NCBI GenBank assembly: GCA_003563255.1
Contig: PWSL01000457.1
Span: 1-11,840, forward strand
Direction: 5' to 3'
DNA length: 11,840 nucleotides
Source of the DNA: Desulfonatronospira sp.
Lineage (GTDB): Bacteria; Desulfobacterota; Desulfovibrionia; Desulfovibrionales; Desulfonatronovibrionaceae
The notes under the pieces are model-generated. The model was not told the origin of the DNA and made no database searches. It was given only the letters and a program-made list of their open reading frames with translations. The stretch's first letter is position 1; each line of letters begins with the position of its first letter. The position numbers and the translations under genes are program-made. This document shows, piece after piece, positions 4,920 to 11,108 of the stretch.

Positions 4920-7126
4920 AACCGGACCTGAGCCTGAAAGTAAATGTGTTCCTGGTGGCTGTGGCGGTGATCATACTGGGGCAGGCTGCGTATTCTTATT
5001 TCAATATAAATGCTTTTCAGTCCAGCCATGTGAGCACCATCAGGGAAAAGGCCCAGAGCGCCGGCCAGAACCTGAAAAATGACCTGGAATATGTCCTGGA
5101 CATGGGCATCTCCCTGGAGAGGATAGCCAGGCTTGAGGACAACCTGGAAAATATCCTCGCCGACCTGCCTGAGGTAGAGTTCATGGAGATCACCGACACC
5201 AGGGACTATACACTTTTTTTTGCCGACCATAACCAGGCCCTGGACATTGAGCCCGGCACCAGCAAGTCCGATTTTGTCCACAAGCCCTACGTTTCTGAGC
5301 TGTCCCGCAAGGGCCTGACTCCTGAAGACACGGACATATCCCTGCCCCTGAAGGCGCAGGGGCAGATCCAGGGCCACATCAACATGCACATTTCCGGAAG
5401 CGTCATCCACGCCCAGTCCAGGCAGATCATGTGGGACATGCTCACAGTCATGTTCACCTCTCTTCTGCTGACCTTTGAATTTCTCACCTTTTTCGTCATC
5501 TACTATATAAGTCATCCATTAAGCGTGCTGCGCCGGGACATCTCCCGCAGCTATCCGCGGCTTATGCCCGTGGACAGGGACAGGTACGCTTCCCTGGGCG
5601 AGATAAGCGTGCTGGCGGATTATTATAACTCCATAATAAAAAACCAGGCCCAGAGATTTGCCACAGGTCTGCGGGGCTTTCTTCCGGATCTGTCCCAGGG
5701 GCTTTCTGCACCGCCCCGGCAGCAGACAGAAAAAATATCCGGCCTGGTTCAGGAGCTTGAAGCACCTGAATCCAGCCATCCTCAAGCACCCCAGGCTGCC
5801 CTGCAGAAAATCAGGGTCTGCCTGCAAAAGGTCAACACCTACTGGAGTGACCTGGCCATAAGCATGGAAGGCGGCAGCAGGACCCGGGCACCAGCAGACC
5901 GGGATGAAGCTTCCGGGTCTGTCCCCTACTCCCTCATCAGGCCTCTTATCTTTCTTTTCATCATGGCCGACGGATTCAGCCTGTCCTTTTTCCCCATGTA
6001 TGTTGACTCCCTTTATGAGCCTATTATGGGCCTGTCCCGGGAGATGATAATAGGCCTGCCCATTGCCGCTTTTATGCTTACCATGGCCGTATCCATGCCC
6101 CTGGCCGGATCCATGACCGATTCCAGGGGCTGGTTCAGACCCCTGATAATCGGGCTTTTACTGAATGCTGCAGGGCATTTTCTAACAGCCATGGCCCAGG
6201 ATATTCTGTGGCTTATAGTATTTCGCTGCCTGGCAGCTGTGGGCCTGGGCGTGGTTTTCATGTGCTGCCAGCGCTTCGTGATTGACAATACCAGCCTCAA
6301 GGCCAGGTCCATGGGCATGGCCGGATTCCTGGCCGCCTTTTTCAGCGGCGATATCTGCGGCACGGTCATAGGGGCCATGCTGGCGGAAAGAATCGGTTAT
6401 GCAAACGTGTTCTATGTAAGCGCCTTGTTCACCTGCCTGGCCCTGATTTTCGCAGTTCTGGTCTTCAGGGGGGAGTTCAGGCCGGCAAAACCGCAATCGT
6501 CGGGGGGCTTCGGCCTTCCCTTCAAAGCCTCCCAGCTTTTCCAGGTCTTCCGGGACAGGGAGTTCGCGGCCGTGCTCTGGCTGCAGGCCATCCCGGCCAA
6601 GCTGGTCCTGGTGGGATTTCTGTTTTTCTTTGTCCCCCTTTACCTGAGCAGCATTGACGCCCTGCAGTCCAATATAGGCCGGGTGATCATGTGCTACGGC
6701 ATATGCCTCGTTTTTGCAGGCCCGCTTATATCGCATCTTTTCCCCCAGGTATATCTTCGCAAATACTTCATACTCCTGGGCGGGCTCATAACTGCCGGGG
6801 CAATGCTTTCTTTCGCCCTTTTCAGCGGTTTCATACCCATCCTGGTCATGGTCATAATGCTGGGCATAGCTCACAGCTTTTCCGTATCCTCCCAGGCCTC
6901 GGTGATCTCTGAAACTGATATCGTAAAAAAGCTTGGCCCGGGGGCAGGCATGGGCATATACCGCTTCTGGGAAAGGGCCGGCAACGTGGCCGGGCCGCTG
7001 GTAATGGGCTTTCTCATCGCCAGGGTGGGCTATGAAAGCTCTGTGGTGCTTTTCGGAATACTGACCCTGGTCAGCAGTATCTTGTACCTGGGCTTTCTTA
7101 TCCGCAGAAACTGGCTCAGCCCTTGA
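4916..7126 (+). CDS. Sensor-MFS fusion: periplasmic sensor, HAMP-like linker and major facilitator transporter
   Basis: This 736-residue protein has two parts. Residues 1-330 repeat the plan of the preceding gene: TM1 about 8-29, a periplasmic sensor to about 172, TM2 about 175-198 (with Glu188 inside it), then ISHPLSVL and a SLGEISVLADYYNSI segment like the two helices of a HAMP. From about 338 onward a complete MFS-type domain of roughly 390 residues begins, enough for 12 helices. MFS motif A is recognisable as AGSMTDSRGWFRPL (397-410). MFS proteins move small solutes by proton-coupled or facilitated transport, but the substrate cannot be told here. Most MFS proteins lack an N-terminal sensor, so this architecture is unusual. 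There is no frameshift or stop at the junction and the linker (about 240-337) is continuous. The ATG overlaps the previous stop and has a strong ribosome site. It is the last gene of the phosphatase operon; a repeat element begins right after its stop. Confidence 0.9.
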   Translation: MKPDLSLKVNVFLVAVAVIILGQAAYSYFNINAFQSSHVSTIREKAQSAGQNLKNDLEYVLDMGISLERIARLEDNLENILADLPEVEFMEITDTRDYTLFFADHNQALDIEPGTSKSDFVHKPYVSELSRKGLTPEDTDISLPLKAQGQIQGHINMHISGSVIHAQSRQIMWDMLTVMFTSLLLTFEFLTFFVIYYISHPLSVLRRDISRSYPRLMPVDRDRYASLGEISVLADYYNSIIKNQAQRFATGLRGFLPDLSQGLSAPPRQQTEKISGLVQELEAPESSHPQAPQAALQKIRVCLQKVNTYWSDLAISMEGGSRTRAPADRDEASGSVPYSLIRPLIFLFIMADGFSLSFFPMYVDSLYEPIMGLSREMIIGLPIAAFMLTMAVSMPLAGSMTDSRGWFRPLIIGLLLNAAGHFLTAMAQDILWLIVFRCLAAVGLGVVFMCCQRFVIDNTSLKARSMGMAGFLAAFFSGDICGTVIGAMLAERIGYANVFYVSALFTCLALIFAVLVFRGEFRPAKPQSSGGFGLPFKASQLFQVFRDREFAAVLWLQAIPAKLVLVGFLFFFVPLYLSSIDALQSNIGRVIMCYGICLVFAGPLISHLFPQVYLRKYFILLGGLITAGAMLSFALFSGFIPILVMVIMLGIAHSFSVSSQASVISETDIVKKLGPGAGMGIYRFWERAGNVAGPLVMGFLIARVGYESSVVLFGILTLVSSILYLGFLIRRNWLSP

Positions 7127-7162
7127 ATCAGATGTATCTGTTTAGCGCTGTTAAGGAAAGCA

Positions 7163-7186
7163 GGGGACAGTCCCGCACTTATTTTT
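7163..7186 (-). repeat. REP-like unit, first copy in 7133-7347
   Basis: A GGGGACAGTCCC palindrome followed by GCACTTATTTTT. Its complement matches the units at 7218-7240 and 7294-7317 almost exactly, so the unit is present once in this orientation and twice inverted. Confidence 0.7.
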
Positions 7187-7217
7187 CTGATGAATAAGTT
7201 ACAGCCATGAGATTTAC

Positions 7218-7240
7218 AAAAATAAGTGCGGTACTGTCCC
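7218..7240 (+). repeat. REP-like unit, second copy in 7133-7347
   Basis: AAAAATAAGTGCGG followed by TACTGTCCC. It differs from the consensus by a G-to-T change that breaks the palindrome arm. Confidence 0.65.
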
Positions 7241-7293
7241 AATTGGGATAAGAGCACTGCTTTATCTTGGGTTGCGGGCATAGCCCGCTTTGG

Positions 7294-7317
7294 AAAAATA
7301 AGTGCGGGACAGTCCCC
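7294..7317 (+). repeat. REP-like unit, third copy in 7133-7347
   Basis: AAAAATAAGTGCGG followed by GACAGTCCCC, inverted relative to the unit at 7163-7186. The pair could form a long stem enclosing the middle of the element. Confidence 0.7.
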
Positions 7318-7386
7318 ATGCCACATGCAAAGCGCTAAACAGATACAATCAGGTCATGAATACCTGAAACTTCTGCCTGAGGATTT

Positions 7387-8646
7387 ATGGACAAATACTT
7401 TTCTTTTCTGGACAATCAGATAAACGATCTATTGCGTGTGGACATAGGCTTCAGCACCTGCCCGGCAGCGGATATCTATCCCCTGCAGCCGGAAGTACTG
7501 GAGGGATACCAGAAACGACACGGGCTTATCCGGAAGTTTCAGGACATAACTGCTGATCTTTTTCGGGCTTCCCTGGCTCAAGAAGCCGACCCTGCCATTG
7601 CCGGGCTTATTATCAATGAACTGCCCCAAAGCTTCGGCTGGATCTGGCATAGAGAACTACACGAGCGGGCCCGGGAAATGGGGATTTCACTGCAGCCCGC
7701 TTTTTTTCGCACCGATGAAGTTGTGCCTGGAAAAATCTCGGAAATTCAGAGCCCGGGGTCTTTGTGGTGCCAGTGCGAGCAGCTCTACTCTTTTTATGAG
7801 CATTTCAGCCAGGATTTTAAAAAAAAGCCCGTTTTTCCCGGGTCCATGGCCGGGCAGTTCGCCAGAGACCTGAAGAAACACCTGGATGACCAGCCCCTGG
7901 TGCACCACCTCCTGGACAACGCCTCCATCCAGTCCGGAATGCGTTTTTTCCTGCAGCGCACCAGGGACCACGGGGTCAGATATTTCGGATACGACAAAGA
8001 CGTAAGCGCCTATGACTGCAACTTTATCCGGGCCCATGCCTTTCACGGGCTTATGTCCGACAACTACTTCAAAACCCGTTTTGATGCCTGGCAAAACAAG
8101 AGGCTGCACTACGACCTGCCCCCGAGCATTGTCTTTGACGAAAAAATCCCCCTGATTTTCCCTTTCTGGAAAAAGACCAGGGATATGTACCCCGACGAAA
8201 TCCGGGAGATCTTCCCTTATACTACCCTGGTGGACCCGGAAAACATTGTCCTGGAAGACGGGGAGCGCATGGATATTCATGAATTTTTCCAGCTGCCCAG
8301 GAAAAGAAGGGATTATTTCCTCAAGTATGCCGGATGCGACCTGGACGCCAACTGGGGCAGCAAAGGGGTCTACTCCATGCAGGCCATGACCGGAAAAACC
8401 GCCGGGCGGATAAAATCTTTGCTCACTGAAGGGTATAAGCACAACAGATACTGGATCCTGCAGAAAAGTTACTCGGTCAAAGAAGATATCGCCTACCTGG
8501 ACAGGTCCAGTGGATTGCAGGAGACAACCGCCACTGCCAAGTACAGCGGATTTTACGGGCCGTGCGGGCTCATGGGTATCCTGGTCATGCACCGGCCTTT
8601 CTACAAGGTCCACGGGGCCGGGGATACCATCGTCAGTATATGCTGA
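7387..8646 (+). CDS. Uncharacterised 419-residue protein, weakly ATP-grasp-like C-terminus
   Basis: I do not recognise this family with certainty. It is a soluble protein with no signal peptide or membrane segment. The C-terminal 120 residues contain FLKYAGCDLDANWGSKGVYS, then WILQKSYS, then TATAKYSGFYGPCGLMGILV and finally VHGAGDTIVSIC. This order (a lysine followed by a glycine-rich turn, a paired-strand segment, then a G-x-L-x-G-I region) recalls ATP-grasp or circularly permuted ATP-grasp ligases, but no diagnostic acidic metal site can be assigned. A TGAGGA ribosome site (7378-7383) is only about three bases from the ATG, closer than usual, and no better in-frame start exists nearby. It is on the same strand as the phosphatase operon but separated from it by a MITE, so co-transcription is uncertain. 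Codon use resembles the neighbours and no frameshift is seen. Confidence 0.8.
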   Translation: MDKYFSFLDNQINDLLRVDIGFSTCPAADIYPLQPEVLEGYQKRHGLIRKFQDITADLFRASLAQEADPAIAGLIINELPQSFGWIWHRELHERAREMGISLQPAFFRTDEVVPGKISEIQSPGSLWCQCEQLYSFYEHFSQDFKKKPVFPGSMAGQFARDLKKHLDDQPLVHHLLDNASIQSGMRFFLQRTRDHGVRYFGYDKDVSAYDCNFIRAHAFHGLMSDNYFKTRFDAWQNKRLHYDLPPSIVFDEKIPLIFPFWKKTRDMYPDEIREIFPYTTLVDPENIVLEDGERMDIHEFFQLPRKRRDYFLKYAGCDLDANWGSKGVYSMQAMTGKTAGRIKSLLTEGYKHNRYWILQKSYSVKEDIAYLDRSSGLQETTATAKYSGFYGPCGLMGILVMHRPFYKVHGAGDTIVSIC

Positions 8647-8774
8647 GAGCTTATTGCCCGGAATTGACTGGACGTAACTCTTGATAGGGGAGATATGCCT
8701 ATTTGCCTGTCTGCCAGGCGGGTAATGCCTTGCTGGGGATTTTTATTCTTCAAAACCGTGTGTGCGGAGCACCC

Positions 8775-8908
8775 GTGTGAAGCCTGAAGGCTTCCCGTGC
8801 CTAAGAAGATTTTTTTTGGCACGGGCAACTTCGTTGCACACCCCGGTGAAACCCGCTGCGCGGAGACAAAAGTCTGTTTCACGGGGCGAGCGGGCGGCTC
8901 TGCCGCTC
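8775..8908. repeat. Contiguous branched hairpin array
   Basis: First junction: GTGTG (8775-8779) pairs with CACAC (8837-8841) and encloses three abutting hairpins, 8780-8793, 8794-8825 (8-bp stem CCCGTGCC/GGCACGGG) and 8826-8836 (loop TTC), with no unpaired linker. Second junction: GTGAAAC (8846-8852) pairs with GTTTCAC (8876-8882), extended by CCC/GGG, and encloses 8853-8863 (loop TGC) and 8864-8875 (loop AAAA), again with no linker. A last hairpin pairs 8888-8893 with 8903-8908. It could be a structured DNA repeat, a cruciform or an untranslated RNA; which strand would act is unknown. Confidence 0.7.
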
Positions 8909-8953
8909 ACGGTTAGAGAGTACGCCTCAAGTCTATTCCCGGTGGCGATTGCT

Positions 8954-8973
8954 GGCACCCCCTGAATGGTTAC
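8954..8973 (+). repeat. Solo right end of the IS66-type element
   Basis: GGCACCCCCTGAATGGTTAC is identical to 1366-1385, the right end of the MITE at 1195-1385. No matching left end with an 8-bp duplication was found. A GTAA at 8722 is a poor candidate. It is probably a remnant of a second insertion. Confidence 0.75.
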
Positions 8974-9037
8974 GACTGGACCTTGTCCGGGAAACAATTT
9001 AAAGTTCCATCACATTTTAAAATAATTGGAGCAGGTT

Positions 9038-10096
9038 ATGCTAAAGTTTTTCAGGCTGCAGAACATGGCTTTTATCTGCCTGATCCTGGCCGGAATTCTT
9101 CTGGCCTCTCCGGCATTTGCGCAGGAGAAGAAGTACCGGGTGGGCTATATCGAGGGAGGTTCGTACTGGCTTTTTTCGGACTCGCTGCGGGCTGTAAGGG
9201 ATTCTTTGCATGCCCGGGGGTGGCTGGAAAAAATAGATTTCCCCGGGGATGCTCACTACAGCCCGGGGTGGGACAGGGACGAGCTCCTGGAACAAGAGGC
9301 CCGGGAGCTGATGCAAAGAGACGACCTGGACCTGGTCCTGGCCGCAGGCACTGATGCCACCCGGGCCATACTTGCGGCCAACAACCATGAAACCCCCATT
9401 GTGGCCATGGCCGTCTCCGACCCTGTGGATTCGGGTTTTGTTCAAAGCACCCAGGACTCTGGTGTGGACAATTTTACTGTACGCCTGGATCCGGAAAGAT
9501 ATCCGCGCATGTTCGATATTTTCCACCAGATCGTGGAATTCGACCGCCTGGGGGTGATCTATCCGGACACCGAGAGCGGCAGGCAGTTTACAAACCTTGG
9601 AGCCGCCAGGCGGATAGCCGCTGAAAGGGGGTTTGAACTCCTGGAATACGACAGAATCACTACAGAATCCGTCCAGGACTGCTTAGAAGGGATCAGGCAC
9701 CTCCTGGATAAGGGCATGGATGCCTTTTTCATTCCCTCTCTTCTGGCCTTTGACTGGGAAAGCAGCGATGTGGACAAGATCCTTAGCTTTCTGCGGGAGC
9801 AGGGAATACCCACCTTTGCCAGAAATGGCTCCCGGGATGTGGAGGCCGGCGCTCTAATGGGCTTTTCAACCGTGGACTTCAGCAGGAGAGGCAACTTTCT
9901 GTCTCAAATGATAATTGATATCCTTGAAGGCAAACAGCCCAGATCCCTGAACATGGTGGACAGAGGCGCACCCAAGATATCCTTCAACATCCAGGTAGCC
10001 AACGAAATAGGCTTCAACCCTCCCTTTGAACTCCTGGCTGCCACGGACGAACTATACCGCGAAATCACCCTGCCTGAAAACAGGCTGGTGGAGTGA
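9038..10096 (+). CDS. Periplasmic substrate-binding protein, PF04392 (ABC_sub_bind) type
   Basis: This is a 352-residue exported binding protein. The ATG at 9038 is chosen over a TTG at 9026 because GGAGCAGG (9028-9035) sits just before it and the protein then begins directly with a signal peptide: basic start, hydrophobic core, and predicted cleavage after Ala28 (ASPAFA/QE). There is no lipobox Cys at the cleavage site, so it is probably soluble in the periplasm. The two-lobed fold of the family is suggested by the GTDATRAIL and VAMAVSDPVDSGFV segments in lobe one, the VIYPDTESG hinge region, the GALMGFSTVDFSRRGNFLSQMI stretch and a terminal ISFNIQVANEIGF-type strand. Relatives often lie beside ABC permeases or sensory proteins; no permease or ATPase is in this window. 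It converges with a second member of the same family, with only ten bases between the stop codons. The ligand is unknown. Confidence 0.88.
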   Translation: MLKFFRLQNMAFICLILAGILLASPAFAQEKKYRVGYIEGGSYWLFSDSLRAVRDSLHARGWLEKIDFPGDAHYSPGWDRDELLEQEARELMQRDDLDLVLAAGTDATRAILAANNHETPIVAMAVSDPVDSGFVQSTQDSGVDNFTVRLDPERYPRMFDIFHQIVEFDRLGVIYPDTESGRQFTNLGAARRIAAERGFELLEYDRITTESVQDCLEGIRHLLDKGMDAFFIPSLLAFDWESSDVDKILSFLREQGIPTFARNGSRDVEAGALMGFSTVDFSRRGNFLSQMIIDILEGKQPRSLNMVDRGAPKISFNIQVANEIGFNPPFELLAATDELYREITLPENRLVE

Positions 10097-10106
10097 TTAA
10101 CCTCTT

Positions 10107-11105
10107 TCAGGGAACAGTCTCTGGAAAACGATCATACACCCTGTCCGCTGCCAGCATCAGGTCCAGGGGTAGATCCACATTCATCCTCTCTGCGGAGCTG
10201 GTGTTGATGGTAATGTTTACTTCCCTGGGCTTTTCCACTGAAATATCCCCCGGCTTTTCCCCCTCAAGGATCCTTTTGGCCATGGTTCCGGTCTGCAGGC
10301 CCATACTGTGGTAATCTATGCTCAGGGAGGCCATGGCCCCTTCAGCCACAGAGCTGGGGTCTGCAGCATACAGGGGAACGTCATGCAAGGCACACAGCCG
10401 AGCCAGAATTGATACGTGCTGGACAACATAGTTGTCCGTAGAAATGTACAGTGCCTGCACCCTGTCCAGTATTCCCAGGGCTGCATCCTGTACATCGCCC
10501 CCGGGGCCGACAGGGGCCGTCAGCAGCTCCAGGCCGGAATCCCCTGCCATTTCCTGCAGTTTTTTTTTGATCATGACCGCGTTTTGCTCGAATTCGGAAA
10601 ACACAATGCCCAGTGCTGAAATCCCGGGATGCACCCAGGTGATCATATCCAACTGTTCGCGCACAGGGCTCATATCGGTAAGTCCGGTAACCCGTCCTCC
10701 GGGCTTGTGCATATCCGTTATAAGCCCTGCGCCAACCGGATCAGTGACCGCTGAAAAGACAATATCTACAGATTCCATTTTCCGGACAGCCTCCTGCGAT
10801 GCCTGGGTACCCAGAGTGATTACCAGATCGGGATCAAGTTCGCTTATCTTTGTTATATGATCCTTTTCATTTTTGCCTTCATCCTGCTCCCGGTTCATGA
10901 ATACCTGGGTAAATTCGATTTTTACATCCTTATCTTGAAAATGCTGGATAACCCCGGATGCTGCTTCATCCAGAGCCGGATGCCTGATGGAGTGCAGAAC
11001 TGCCACCCTGAAGTCCTGCGCCCATGCAGAACTCAAGCTTCCAGGTAAGCCCACGGCATTAACAAGCAGGAATAATAAACCGGACAACAGATGAATTCGC
11101 TTCAA
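10107..11105 (-). CDS. Periplasmic substrate-binding protein, PF04392 (TrpX-like) type
   Basis: A 332-residue exported protein. The start is a TTG (11103-11105), backed by a GGAGGTGA ribosome site eight bases upstream and by the signal peptide it creates, cleaved after Ala29 (SAWA/QD). No ATG lies near the N-terminus. Family features are RVAVLHSIRHPALDEA at the mature start, LGTQASQEAVRK, VFSAVTDPVGAGLI, GGRVTGLTDMSPV, ALYISTDNYVVQH, a GAMASLSIDYHSMGLQTG segment and a closing AERMNVDLPLDLMLAADRVYD. This matches the TrpX/YtrH-like proteins of PF04392, whose members bind amino acids or other small ligands; no ligand can be assigned here. It is clearly diverged from the protein at 9038 but of the same fold family. 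It follows the dehydrogenase gene by three bases and is probably co-transcribed and coupled with it. No ABC permease or ATPase is visible. Confidence 0.9.
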   Translation of the reverse strand: MKRIHLLSGLLFLLVNAVGLPGSLSSAWAQDFRVAVLHSIRHPALDEAASGVIQHFQDKDVKIEFTQVFMNREQDEGKNEKDHITKISELDPDLVITLGTQASQEAVRKMESVDIVFSAVTDPVGAGLITDMHKPGGRVTGLTDMSPVREQLDMITWVHPGISALGIVFSEFEQNAVMIKKKLQEMAGDSGLELLTAPVGPGGDVQDAALGILDRVQALYISTDNYVVQHVSILARLCALHDVPLYAADPSSVAEGAMASLSIDYHSMGLQTGTMAKRILEGEKPGDISVEKPREVNITINTSSAERMNVDLPLDLMLAADRVYDRFPETVP

Positions 11106-11108
11106 GGT

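Larger units (their letters stand above)
7133..7347. mobile_element. 215-bp MITE-like element behind the MFS stop codon
   Basis: Perfect 17-bp inverted ends TGTATCTGTTTAGCGCT (7133-7149) and complement (7331-7347) bound the element. ATCAGA (7127-7132) and ATCAGG (7348-7353) flank it as a probable 6-bp target duplication with one mismatch; the left copy directly follows the TGA stop (7124-7126). Inside are three GTGCGG-GACAGTCCC-type repeat units and a GCGGGC-ATA-GCCCGC hairpin (7274-7288). No open frame fits a transposase. It fills nearly the whole gap between the MFS fusion and the next gene and may act as a terminator or processing site. Confidence 0.75.
8647..9037. other. Intergenic region with hairpin array and IS66-type end
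   Basis: A 390-base gap without a gene. It contains a small hairpin (8705-8709 with 8715-8719), the branched hairpin array at 8775-8908, and a copy of an IS66-type element end at 8954-8973. The last 60 bases lead into the ribosome site of the next gene. No confident promoter hexamers were found. Confidence 0.7.

Noticed and set aside
6182..6874. 230-codon open frame on the minus strand
   Set aside because: It is opposite the MFS domain. The composition is polar and patternless, a shadow of GC-rich codons.
7163..7317. CRISPR-like array of repeated units
   Set aside because: There are only three units, in mixed orientation with unequal spacing and no cas genes; they are REP-like palindromes.
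7687..8613. 308-codon open frame on the minus strand
   Set aside because: It mirrors the 419-residue gene, lacks a credible ribosome site and has no domain signal; the plus-strand frame has better composition and motifs.
8775..8841. Cloverleaf resembling a tRNA
   Set aside because: Arm sizes, loop lengths and conserved bases (7-base anticodon loop, TTC arm, 3' acceptor) do not fit a tRNA; the resemblance is only topological.
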